Source: Acidimicrobiia bacterium
GTDB taxonomy: Bacteria > Actinomycetota > Acidimicrobiia > Acidimicrobiales > CATQHL01
Length of the DNA stretch: 32,792 bases
NCBI GenBank assembly: GCA_009835395.1
Contig: VXXM01000011.1
Span: 1-32,792 of the forward strand
Reading direction: 5' to 3'
How positions within the stretch are numbered: position 1 is the first letter of the stretch; every line of letters begins with the position of its first letter. The position numbers and the translations under genes are program-made. The notes under the pieces are model-generated. The model did not search any database. It saw nothing but the letters and a program-made list of their open reading frames with translations, and was not told the origin of the DNA. Of this stretch, positions 8,148 to 16,135 are shown in pieces.

Positions 8148-11100
8148 CTAGGTGGGTATGCGGCCGGACTCAGGTGGCGAGAGATCGATGCGGAGTCGCG
8201 ACGCCAGCCGAATGAGGTCCGTATCGGAGCGGTCGGCTCCGAGGAACTCGACTAACTCTTCTTGGCGGGGTTGGCCGAACGCCAGGCGATACGCCGCAAG
8301 CGCCTTGCGCAGCCGCGGCAGTGCTGCCGCGTCCCGGCTGAACGGCGGGACTGGCACGTGGCGTTCGATCTTCGCCGGTCCTTGGTGGAATACCCAGTAG
8401 GGGACCATCTCGCCGCCGGTGGTCGGTCGTTCCGGCACGGCCTTCTCGAACAGTTGAGTCCACGGGTCGGCGCTGGCGGCCAGTCCACCGGCTAGCAGGC
8501 TTGGGCCGAAAGCCGCGGCGATATTCCGGCGGACGGCGTGCCCCTTGTATCTGTGGACGCGCCCCTCGCGCTGCTCCAGGTCGACGGGGTTCGCGGGCAG
8601 ATTCCAGTGAACGACCGCGTGGCACCAGAGATGGAAGTCCAATCCCTCCTGTCCGATCGAAGTGGAGGTGAGGACGAACGGCCAGAACGGGGAATTGAAC
8701 GCCCTGGAGACGGATTCGATGCGGGCCTCGCCACCGTCGTCGAGCGTCTGGTTGCCGAATGCGACAGCGAAGCGGGTGCGCATCCGGTGCTCGTCGAGAT
8801 CGATCCGAGAGCTGTTTGGTTCGCGGCCCGGGATGTCCACGCGAAACGACGAGGTGTGGAGTTCCAGGGCCTCCGCGAGGCAGAGAGCGAGGTCATCGGC
8901 TGCCTGCGCGCGCCGTTCGTCGTTTCCCAGACTGAGGTAGCCGAGCCAGTCTCGGAGAACGTGGGCGTGCTCGTCGAGGACGGCTTGGAGGTTGCCGTCG
9001 ATGGCGTGTCGGAGGACGTCACGCCAGTAGCGGCCGCCGCCCTCGTCGGCGTCGGTCTCCTCTGAGCGCCCGCCAAGGGTGAGGGCCGTGACCTCGGGGG
9101 CGTTGAAGAAGCTCCTGAACGCGCCACCCACCCGCGCGGCGTTCAACACGGTGGACTCATGGGCGAGGGGGAGTCCGGAGACCGAACTGATCGCCCGAAG
9201 AGTGCACTGTGCAGGTCCGCCGATGGCCAACTCGGCGAGCACTGTCGTGAGGTCGTCGGGCGGGCGGCCGAGCGCCTCAGGGCCGTACGCGAGCATGGAC
9301 TTTGCTTCGGAGACATGACCGTGGAGTCCACGGTCGGTTTCGTCGCCTTCCCAGTGGCTGAGGTCGTCCCGTGCGAGTAGGCGAGCCGTCGCCGATGGGT
9401 GACGTTCCTGGTCGAGGAGCAGCGGCGCTGCCCAATACCACCTCCGGTCGATGACGCCATCGGCCGGAGCGGTGCGGACAAGGGGTTCGATGACCTCCGC
9501 CGTGCGAGCTTCCACCTCGGCGAGCACGTCGGAGACGTGACGGCGCGGGCCGGGTGCCAATGGCCGCGGATCTCCGAGTTCGGCGAGCATCGGGCTCGGC
9601 CAGATCAGCAGGAACGTGGTCATCGCCGCCGCTCGGCGGTCGCCGGCCGCCTCTCCGGGTCGGACTCGCCCGGCTGTGCGCTCGCTGGTGCGGAAGGCGA
9701 GACGCTGGCCCCCGCGTCGCCTGTAGTCCGCGGTGTAGCCGTGGCTTCGTCCGGCGAAGGCGCGACGCTCGGCCTCGAAGCTGACTAGCGAGGAGACGAC
9801 TTTGGGCACGACCGCCCAGCCGGAGAAGATCAACCGCTTCGTGAATCCGGCCGCTTCCGGGCTCTCATACACCGATCCGGCGTCGTAGTACCGGATCGAC
9901 GGGGGTATCCAGAGCAACTCGAAGGCACGGTGGCGCTGCAAATCGTCGAGCAGCCAGCGAAGTCGCCCGTTCTGGGGGTCGATGCGCCGGTAGGCCTCGA
10001 CCTCGTCCCAGCTCAGTAGACCTGGACCGGGTTCGAGCCCTGCGCCATCGGTGAGGTGACCGTCCGCGGCGGCCTGCACGAGGGTCTTCTTCAGCTTGTA
10101 CTGCTCCATGAAGTTGACGAGATAGGGCGCGGACTTCCAGTACTCGGTGGGTTCGTGGTGATTGACGGCTTCGGCGAGGTCTCCGAGGCGCAGGTAGGAG
10201 CGGAGGTCGTGAGGCTCGACGGCCACTTGGGCGGACGGCTCCTGGAGCATTCCGTCTCGGTCCGGGGTGGCGGCTAGGCGCTCGGTTCGCGCCATCACGC
10301 CGCCCAGTTCGGCGCCGATCTGGCCGCAGATCGCCTCGGCGTCCCCGAGCGACCCGGCCGAGGTGAGTGCCAGGCGGAGGGCGCCGAACCGGTCCTGCAG
10401 CCGCTGGGTTCGCGCCGGGTCCTGGAGGAGGAAGGAGCAGGTCTCGAGGAAGTCCCGGTAGTGGTCACTGTCGGGTTCGTCGCCGGTGGTGTACATGCGG
10501 TAGGGGGTCGCGGAGAGCAGCAGGGTTCGAGTGGCGCGTCCGGTCTGAGGGTCCCGGTAGTTGAACAGTTGCTGCGCCAACTGGGCGGCGAAGTCCTCGG
10601 GGTCCGGTCGCAGCAGGTCCTTGAAGCGCTGGAATTCGTCCAGGATCACGAGGTCGGGCTGCAGCGCCGCGATGCCGACGGACGCCATGATGCGCCGGAC
10701 CTCGGCGATCAAGACTCTGCGGGGCCCGTGCAGGTCGTCGGGGAACGTGCGCTTCCACGCCAGCCCGTCGACGAGTTCGTCGAACAGATCGCGCAGGGTT
10801 GGGCGGCGCAGGGCGCGCCGTGAGCGTTCGATCTCGGCGAGATGCTTGTCGAACTCCTCGAGCGATCCCTGGATGCGGGGCCGGTACTGCCGCTCCCACC
10901 AACACAGCCGCTCGTCACGATCCTTCCGGGTGCCCTTCCAGACGCCGTACCAGAAGATCCACCGAGCCCGCGGGGTCATTACGTTCGAGCCCCAGGCGGC
11001 GCGCAGGAATGCGTAGGCCAGGCAGCGTTCGCGGAATCTGCCTGTGCTGTGCCCGAACTTGAGCGACGTTCCAGGTGTGATCGCAAGCAGGTTGATGCCC

Positions 11101-11465
11101 GTCTGCCGGCCGTCGCCGGAATTCAGATCTGTGAGAGGGAGCATGGTGAGCCGCTCGACGTCGGCAAGCGGCTCGATGCCCTCGGGCACCAGCTTGCGAA
11201 CGTTTTGGCGGGCGATCGCCGCGTTCGAGCACACGTAGACGATGTCGTGCCGTGCGTCGCCGGTGCGCCGGAGGTGGTCGATGACTTGGGCGACGACGCC
11301 CTTGGCGACGTGGGTCTTGCCGAGTCCGACCTCGTCGGCGACCAGGAAGCGGGTTGCGGGGTCCTCCTCCGCGAACATCCGCTCGAATGCCCAGCGGGCG
11401 GTCCGCCGTTGGAAGTCCTTCAGGTCGGCCAGGACCGCCTCGACGTCGACATGCTGTGCGGTCAC
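8148..11465 (-). CDS. Large SF2/SNF2-like helicase, last gene of putative defence operon
   Basis: This 1105-residue protein has superfamily 2 helicase motifs. Motif I is DEVGLGKTH (Lys50), with LVADEVG before it as in SNF2-type enzymes. Motif II is LVILDEFQRF (DEFQ, residues 276-279) rather than DEAD/DEAH, and motif III is LLLSATPYRMYT (SAT at 318-320). The second lobe carries GQEGLDFHLWCHAVVHWNLP near residue 938 and motif VI QREGRVHRYKG near residue 968. About 600 residues of unrecognised sequence separate the lobes. GTG at 11465 is chosen over a longer frame because it overlaps the upstream stop as GTGA. It is the fourth gene of a fully overlapping operon with PLD-fold and DUF6361 proteins. 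I infer an ATP-driven translocase in antiviral defence; the specific system is not recognised. Confidence 0.85.
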   Translation of the reverse strand: MTAQHVDVEAVLADLKDFQRRTARWAFERMFAEEDPATRFLVADEVGLGKTHVAKGVVAQVIDHLRRTGDARHDIVYVCSNAAIARQNVRKLVPEGIEPLADVERLTMLPLTDLNSGDGRQTGINLLAITPGTSLKFGHSTGRFRERCLAYAFLRAAWGSNVMTPRARWIFWYGVWKGTRKDRDERLCWWERQYRPRIQGSLEEFDKHLAEIERSRRALRRPTLRDLFDELVDGLAWKRTFPDDLHGPRRVLIAEVRRIMASVGIAALQPDLVILDEFQRFKDLLRPDPEDFAAQLAQQLFNYRDPQTGRATRTLLLSATPYRMYTTGDEPDSDHYRDFLETCSFLLQDPARTQRLQDRFGALRLALTSAGSLGDAEAICGQIGAELGGVMARTERLAATPDRDGMLQEPSAQVAVEPHDLRSYLRLGDLAEAVNHHEPTEYWKSAPYLVNFMEQYKLKKTLVQAAADGHLTDGAGLEPGPGLLSWDEVEAYRRIDPQNGRLRWLLDDLQRHRAFELLWIPPSIRYYDAGSVYESPEAAGFTKRLIFSGWAVVPKVVSSLVSFEAERRAFAGRSHGYTADYRRRGGQRLAFRTSERTAGRVRPGEAAGDRRAAAMTTFLLIWPSPMLAELGDPRPLAPGPRRHVSDVLAEVEARTAEVIEPLVRTAPADGVIDRRWYWAAPLLLDQERHPSATARLLARDDLSHWEGDETDRGLHGHVSEAKSMLAYGPEALGRPPDDLTTVLAELAIGGPAQCTLRAISSVSGLPLAHESTVLNAARVGGAFRSFFNAPEVTALTLGGRSEETDADEGGGRYWRDVLRHAIDGNLQAVLDEHAHVLRDWLGYLSLGNDERRAQAADDLALCLAEALELHTSSFRVDIPGREPNSSRIDLDEHRMRTRFAVAFGNQTLDDGGEARIESVSRAFNSPFWPFVLTSTSIGQEGLDFHLWCHAVVHWNLPANPVDLEQREGRVHRYKGHAVRRNIAAAFGPSLLAGGLAASADPWTQLFEKAVPERPTTGGEMVPYWVFHQGPAKIERHVPVPPFSRDAAALPRLRKALAAYRLAFGQPRQEELVEFLGADRSDTDLIRLASRLRIDLSPPESGRIPT

Positions 11466-13282
11466 GGCGTTGCGTTCCCGCCGTGCGCCACGTCGTAGAT
11501 CGTCGCCCAGAGTTCGGCGAAGCCCGGCGGCAACGCATCGTCGGCGGCCAGGTCGGACACGAGCGGGTGCAATCCGGCGAGCTTCGCGGGATCCCGGCGC
11601 ATCGTTCGCAGCAGCTTCTCCAGGACCGGCAGACTCGGCGAACCGTCCCGGCCGTCGTCGACATCCCAACCGACCCCTTCGACGGCGTCGAGCAGGGTCA
11701 TCTGGTCAGGATCCTCCTCGAGCAGCGCCAGGAGATAGCGCAGGAAGCGCTCCGCGTTCCCCACGAGGGCGCGCATCAGCAAGCGCTCCCGGAACTCGGG
11801 TACACCGTGAAGAGGGACCGGCACGACGAAGTCGGTACGCGCGTCCTCGTCGTCCTCGTGCGCGAGTTCGAATGCGAGGAAGCCGCTGAGGGCCTCCAGG
11901 GTCGTCTCGAATCGAGCCTCCAAGGGCTCACCTGTAGCGACCCTCCTCCGGTTTCCCGCGGATGCGAGCGGCCAGCAGCGGATCAACGTGCCGTCGGGGG
12001 CGCACAAGGGTTCGAGCGACCGGTAGGTGACCGCCCATCCGTCGCCGCTCTCCTCGACGGAACCGTCAAATCGCAGCCGGGAGATGGCGCGGCGCGCGCT
12101 GTCAAGTGCTCCTTGGCCGTTGCCGTTCGGCTCAGGAGGCGGTTCGGCCCGGTAGTAGGTCCAGAAGAAGTCACGGAGTCCTTGCTCGTCGCCGGTGCCA
12201 TTGCAGAGCCGATCGATGCCGAGCACCTCTCTGGCGCCGACGAGTTCCAGCAGAATCTCGACGTTGCTGCTGAACGCTGCGCCGGTTGCGTTCGCGGAGC
12301 CGAGGAAGAGGCGCGCCTGGCGCTTTTCCTCGAACGCGAAGACCTTGGCGTGCAGTCCTACAAGCGGCCGGCCGGGATCGTGGGGCGATGATCGTGCGTC
12401 GTCGGCTGTGAAGTCCGGCGCGCTGCCATCGTCGAAGGTATGGACGGTCTCCACCCGGGCGAGCGACTCCGGCTCGAGGTTGTCGAGCCATTCCGGAGTG
12501 CTGACGAGTTCGTCCACCGCTACCGGATGCACCCTGGTGAAGAAGTCATCGCTCACGAACGGTGAGATGATCAGCGACCGCTCTGCGGCTGCCGGTAGCG
12601 GTGACGGTGTATCGGTCAGGCCCAGCACGTGGGTTCGAAGGTCCTCTACGCCCGCGGGCAGGGCGAAGCTCGCGGCCCCGAGCGCATCCGTCAGCGATCG
12701 GACGCGTTCGTGGTGACCCGCTGGGATGTCGTCAACCGCAGTGTCGAGGAGACCCTCGAACAGGTGACCGACGCGTGCCAGCGACGCACCGGCGGCTTCG
12801 ATCGTCTCGTCAAGGCGGACCACGGTGTCCCAACTCGCGTCGAACGTGAGGTTCCGGCTGGCGACGAGCACGCGTAGCCGCTGCTCGCTTGATCGGCCGC
12901 CTGCTGGCTCACCGACAGTCTCGTAGCGCAGCACCCACACTTTCGGGTGCACGATCCCGCCGCGCGGGGCGAAAACGGGGATGACCGCCTGCTCGAGGAA
13001 GGCGAATACCCGTCGTGAGGGCGGCAGGGCGATCTCGCCGGCCTGGCAGAACACGGTGAGCTTGCCGGCGTGGGTCCGCAGCGCGTGCAGCAGTTCGATG
13101 GGTTCGTGCTGGCCCGCGTCGGAGACGATGCCATCGGCCCCGGTGAGCGCCAGCGCCGCGGGCGCCGCCAGCAGCGCCTGAAGGTCGAGCGTGAACGTGA
13201 CTGCCATAGCCGATTCCAGGCCGAAGCCGCCCGGAGGTCGCAACGCGTCGATCAGGGTGAGGCGGTTGGTGGGTTGGAGCAT
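11462..13282 (-). CDS. PLD-fold (phospholipase D-like) nuclease-like protein
   Basis: This 606-residue protein carries two HxK half-sites of the phospholipase D superfamily. The first is HPK at residues 112-114, followed by ASRNLT (S142, N144); the second is HAK at 311-313, followed by FLGSANATGAAFSSN (S329, N331). The later Asp of the classical HKD motif is Arg at the first site and Glu at the second, which occurs in nuclease-type PLD proteins. The two sites would form one active site within the monomer. The C-terminal 250 residues match nothing I recognise. ATG at 13282 is chosen because it shares its A with the upstream TGA (TGATG); the frame extends 20 codons further into the neighbour. 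The helicase gene overlaps its stop (GTGA). A DNA-cleaving or DNA-binding effector is the likely role. Confidence 0.85.
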   Translation of the reverse strand: MLQPTNRLTLIDALRPPGGFGLESAMAVTFTLDLQALLAAPAALALTGADGIVSDAGQHEPIELLHALRTHAGKLTVFCQAGEIALPPSRRVFAFLEQAVIPVFAPRGGIVHPKVWVLRYETVGEPAGGRSSEQRLRVLVASRNLTFDASWDTVVRLDETIEAAGASLARVGHLFEGLLDTAVDDIPAGHHERVRSLTDALGAASFALPAGVEDLRTHVLGLTDTPSPLPAAAERSLIISPFVSDDFFTRVHPVAVDELVSTPEWLDNLEPESLARVETVHTFDDGSAPDFTADDARSSPHDPGRPLVGLHAKVFAFEEKRQARLFLGSANATGAAFSSNVEILLELVGAREVLGIDRLCNGTGDEQGLRDFFWTYYRAEPPPEPNGNGQGALDSARRAISRLRFDGSVEESGDGWAVTYRSLEPLCAPDGTLIRCWPLASAGNRRRVATGEPLEARFETTLEALSGFLAFELAHEDDEDARTDFVVPVPLHGVPEFRERLLMRALVGNAERFLRYLLALLEEDPDQMTLLDAVEGVGWDVDDGRDGSPSLPVLEKLLRTMRRDPAKLAGLHPLVSDLAADDALPPGFAELWATIYDVAHGGNATP

Positions 13283-14511
13283 CAGGGTGTCGTCCCCAGC
13301 GCCTTGTCGAGGTCTGCGAGGTAACTCTTGGTGATCGTCCACCGGTACCTGAGTTGACCGCCGCCCGCTGCCTGGCCCCAGTTCTCCAGGGCGGTGCGAT
13401 GGGCCAGCCGTGCTCGCTTGGACTTGAGTTGGATCTCCCGGTTGACGATCCGCCGATGGGCCGCTCGATCCTCAACAAAACGACGCGGATCATCCACCGC
13501 CCGCCGCGCCACAAAGTTCACGAAATCCTGGGTGGCGCCACCAATGCGATGGACGGCGAGGACGCGCCAGAACTCGGGGAGATCGTCGACCCAGGAACAC
13601 AAGTCCTCGGAGCGGTCCGTGAGCAACTGGACCCAGTCATCGAGAAGTCGGAGTTGCTGCTCTTCGAGTTCGTGGGTGTCCCACTCGAACTCCTCCCGCG
13701 CCTTGCGTGCGAGGAGCACGTTGTAGACGAGTTGCGGCCCGAGGGTGAGCTCGGAGAAGCAGCGGGCGTGGCGCAGGAGCTCGACGAGATGGTTGGACAT
13801 CCCGTCCGTTGGCACTTCCCACGGGAACTCGGCGGGCTCCGCAACGGAGGGCATGCCGCACAGGAAGGCCAGCAGTGTGCCGGCGTGGTGCCGCCGGATG
13901 TGGTCGACTAGGACCTGCGCCTCATCACGACGCAGTTCGAGAGTGATATCGCCCCGTAGGAAGTCCTCGGGAGGTGAGGGGATAGGCGCCCACATCGACA
14001 CCGAACGGTCCGTCGCATTGCGGTCGTCATCGCGCGCGGGCTGAAGCCGTCCCAGCGCCGCCGCCCGCTGCCCGTATTCGGCGATGCTGAGTTTGAGCCG
14101 TCGCAGCCCCCAACTGCCCAGACCGCCCCAGTAGGCCTCGCTCGGCATCCGCTTGAGATCCCGGCCGGCGGTGTAACCGATCACTCCATTGTTCGGCCCC
14201 AGATGGCGGAGGCAGTCGATGAGTCGCGCCTCGTCCTCGCGGAGCCTGCGGGCGAAGTCGGCTGGAGCGACGCGTTGCCTTTCCAGCCGGGCGAAGATCC
14301 AGGGCAGGAAGATGAAGTATCGGAGTCTGGTCTGGATGGTTGAGGTGCCTGGGCTGAGCATCCCCGAGAAGGCGTCGCGCACGGTGCCCAGGCCCAACTC
14401 GTCGAGAGTTCCCGGCTCCTCGAGCGAGCGGAGCAGTGTGCCCACACGCTCGCTCGCAGTTGCATCGAGATCGAGCCAGCCGAGCGACGAGGCCGGCGCG
14501 TAGGTGGTCAT
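13282..14511 (-). CDS. DUF6361 family protein
   Basis: The 409-residue product has what I recall as the conserved DUF6361 N-terminus: GWLDLD (residues 11-16), then LDELGLGTVRDAFSGML and PGTSTIQTRLRYFIFLPWIF up to about residue 73. It then has ENEARLI-like sequence (here EDEARLIDCLRHLG), GVIGYTAGRDLKRMPS and YWGGLGSWGLRR. The biochemical function is unknown; I see no catalytic motif I would trust. The C-terminal third is charged and helical in appearance. The start ATG overlaps the stop of the upstream small gene as ATGA, and its own stop overlaps the PLD-gene start as TGATG. Its place in a locked helicase/PLD operon makes a sensing or scaffolding role in phage defence a reasonable guess. Confidence 0.8.
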   Translation of the reverse strand: MTTYAPASSLGWLDLDATASERVGTLLRSLEEPGTLDELGLGTVRDAFSGMLSPGTSTIQTRLRYFIFLPWIFARLERQRVAPADFARRLREDEARLIDCLRHLGPNNGVIGYTAGRDLKRMPSEAYWGGLGSWGLRRLKLSIAEYGQRAAALGRLQPARDDDRNATDRSVSMWAPIPSPPEDFLRGDITLELRRDEAQVLVDHIRRHHAGTLLAFLCGMPSVAEPAEFPWEVPTDGMSNHLVELLRHARCFSELTLGPQLVYNVLLARKAREEFEWDTHELEEQQLRLLDDWVQLLTDRSEDLCSWVDDLPEFWRVLAVHRIGGATQDFVNFVARRAVDDPRRFVEDRAAHRRIVNREIQLKSKRARLAHRTALENWGQAAGGGQLRYRWTITKSYLADLDKALGTTP

Positions 14512-14879
14512 GTGGTTCGCGGCCCTCCGATGTCGATCTCGTAGGTCGATACGTTCCCGGCATGCACCACGCTCAACTCCGAACCGATGATCTTCTCGTC
14601 GTCGTGGAGGTACTCGGCGGTGCCGATGCGGAATCGCTCCTCGTAGTGGTACTCGTCGATCATCTTGATCGTGTCGACGAACTCCACATCGCTAGTCCAT
14701 GTCTTGCGCAACTTGTACGAGTGGGGGATGTAGTTCATCGTGCCTGCGAAGTGGCACTTGGCCTCTGCGAGCCGCTGGGCGATGAGAAACAGGCGCTCGT
14801 GGTCCTCAGGATCCCGGTGGCGGGATTCCCGAGCGTGTCGGGCAGCCTCGGCTTCCCTGTATTGGGCGTAGCTCTTCAT
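14508..14879 (-). CDS. Unrecognised 123-residue protein, first gene of the putative defence operon
   Basis: I do not recognise this protein. Its first 45 residues are rich in Ala, Arg, His and Glu and look helical (EAEAARHARESRHRDPEDHE, then RLFLIAQRLAEAKCHF). The rest contains aromatic and charged residues (MNYIPHSYKLRKTW, MIDEYHYEERFRIG) and looks like alternating strands. There is no signal peptide or membrane segment. The ATG at 14879 is preceded on its strand by GGAG at a normal distance. The stop overlaps the DUF6361 start by 4 nt (ATGA), which, with the coding-like composition, is the main evidence that it is real. It is probably a dedicated component of the system. Confidence 0.7.
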   Translation of the reverse strand: MKSYAQYREAEAARHARESRHRDPEDHERLFLIAQRLAEAKCHFAGTMNYIPHSYKLRKTWTSDVEFVDTIKMIDEYHYEERFRIGTAEYLHDDEKIIGSELSVVHAGNVSTYEIDIGGPRTT

Positions 14880-14946
14880 TCTGGCTCCAAGGACCTGTCG
14901 ACAGACCGGTAATCAGCGGCTCTTCTTCTCAAGTCGTTGTGCGTGT

Positions 14947-14952
14947 TCTATA
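14947..14952 (-). promoter_or_regulatory. Possible -10 element of the four-gene operon
   Basis: On the minus strand this reads TATAGA, with no good -35 at the expected distance. Transcription would start near 14940, giving a leader of about 60 nt before the ATG at 14879. Confidence 0.3.
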
Positions 14953-14993
14953 GCGGGGGTGTGACATAGTGCACATGCGTTAGCCCCGCGCAC

Positions 14994-15014
14994 GGATCAT
15001 TCCATCGATGATCC
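14994..15014. repeat. 7-bp inverted repeat upstream of the defence operon
   Basis: GGATCAT (14994-15000) and ATGATCC (15008-15014) are perfect arms around a 7-nt centre, about 45-65 bp upstream of the proposed -10. It could be an operator for the operon. There is no T-run on either side that would make it a terminator. Confidence 0.4.
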
Positions 15015-15231
15015 TGTGGGAACTCCTTCCGGAGGCGCGGACTGGGGCGCCAATCCACAGGCGCTCACTGGCATCTACAGCCTGCAATAGGTCTGGTCGG
15101 CGGTACGTCCGGCACCAAGCGGCAAGTTCCGTTGCGTGCAGCTTGGGACTCGTGGCTCGAAGGTCAGGGGTCCGAAGCTCGCCCCAACGCACTTGCCTAG
15201 GTCAGGTTGACGCCCCGGCATACTGGCTGGC

Positions 15232-16023
15232 GTGCGGCGGTTTCTTCGGCCTTGGTGGGTTGTGTCGCATGTGCTGGTGCTGGTGCTGATCGTGGTGATG
15301 ATCAACCTGGGGTTCTGGCAGGTGCGGCGGTTGGAGGAGCGGCGTGATCTGAACACCCTGCAGGCCGAGCGGACGGCTGCGGCGGTGGTGGCGACCGAGG
15401 GGCTGGTGGCCGACATCGCTGCCGGTGGCGTCGAGGCTGTCGAGTATCGGGTGGTGGAGGTGACTGGGCGTTACCTCCTCGACGACGAGGTGGCGGTTCG
15501 CAACCGCACGCTGGGTGGTCTTCCCGGCGTTTGGTTGCTGACTCCGCTGGTGCCGGCCGAGGGTCCCGCCGTCGTCGTGAACCGGGGGTGGGTGCCGCAG
15601 TCCTCCAGCGATCCGGCGGGGCGGCCTCCTGCGCCCGTGCCTGACGGTGAGGTGACGGTGCGGGGGCATGTGCGTCTCAGTGAGCAGCGGGCGGGCCTCG
15701 GTGTGGCTGATCCGGCCGGCGGGCGTCTGACCACCCTGGCGCGGCCCGACATCGAGCGGCACGCGGCCCAGCTGGACTATCCCGTGCATCCCTTCTACCT
15801 GCAGATGACCAGCCAGGATCCGCCACCGGGCGACTATCCGGTGATGGTGGCGCTGCCGGCTCCCGGCGACGGTCCGCATCTGGGCTACGCCGTGCAGTGG
15901 TTCATCTTCACTGCCATCGCCGTGGTGGGGTACCCGCTGGTGTTGCGGCACGTTTCCCGCCGCCCCGACCGCGCCGCCTTCCCCGACGACGAGATGGACC
16001 CGGTGTCCGGCGAGGTGTCCTGA
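15232..16023 (+). CDS. SURF1-like cytochrome oxidase assembly protein
   Basis: SURF1 (Shy1) proteins help insert haem a into, or assemble, cytochrome c oxidase in the membrane. The 263-residue protein has the family topology: one N-terminal transmembrane helix (about residues 10-28), a large extracytoplasmic domain, and a C-terminal transmembrane helix (about residues 222-240). Motifs are NLGFWQVRRLEERR directly after the first helix, VTGRYLLDDEVAVRNR, VVVNRGWVPQ and GPHLGYAVQWFIFT before the second helix. The GTG start at 15232 has CATACT ending 7 nt before it and no Shine-Dalgarno sequence, suggesting a leaderless message. No oxidase subunit gene is nearby, so its position here looks incidental. 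Confidence 0.88.
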   Translation: MRRFLRPWWVVSHVLVLVLIVVMINLGFWQVRRLEERRDLNTLQAERTAAAVVATEGLVADIAAGGVEAVEYRVVEVTGRYLLDDEVAVRNRTLGGLPGVWLLTPLVPAEGPAVVVNRGWVPQSSSDPAGRPPAPVPDGEVTVRGHVRLSEQRAGLGVADPAGGRLTTLARPDIERHAAQLDYPVHPFYLQMTSQDPPPGDYPVMVALPAPGDGPHLGYAVQWFIFTAIAVVGYPLVLRHVSRRPDRAAFPDDEMDPVSGEVS

Positions 16024-16100
16024 GGTTTGTCGACGTAGGGGAGCAGCGGTGGGCGGGTGATGTGCTCTCGGGATTTTCGACGTTCCCGGCGCGCAAATGT

Positions 16101-16128
16101 TTGCTTTTGGTGGAACTATCAGTATAAT
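16101..16128 (+). promoter_or_regulatory. Promoter of the DUF222/HNH gene
   Basis: TTGCTT (16101-16106) and a perfect TATAAT (16123-16128) are 16 nt apart. The -10 ends 7 nt before GTG at 16136, so transcription should begin at or next to the start codon. The local sequence is noticeably AT-rich for this window. Confidence 0.65.
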
Positions 16129-16135
16129 AGAGATC

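Larger units (their letters stand above)
14880..15231. other. Divergent intergenic region between the defence operon and the SURF1-like gene
   Basis: This 352-nt stretch separates the minus-strand operon from a plus-strand gene and should hold both promoters. It contains the inverted repeat at 14994-15014 and a possible minus-strand -10 at 14947-14952. A 70-codon minus-strand frame (14980-15192, GTG start, no clear ribosome-binding site) spans part of it; it has no family I recognise and I do not call it. I see no tRNA or other RNA gene. Confidence 0.6.

Noticed and set aside
11466-11669. Longer N-terminus for the helicase gene
   Set aside because: It would lie wholly within the PLD-protein gene and reads as Arg/Ala-rich shadow sequence; the GTGA overlap gives a natural start.
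14980-15192. A 70-codon minus-strand frame upstream of the defence operon
   Set aside because: It has a GTG start without a ribosome-binding site and no recognisable family, and it holds the inverted repeat. A gene remnant is possible, but the evidence is too thin to call it.
16097-16135. Upstream ATG start for the HNH gene
   Set aside because: It lies before the TATAAT -10, so the main transcript would not include it.
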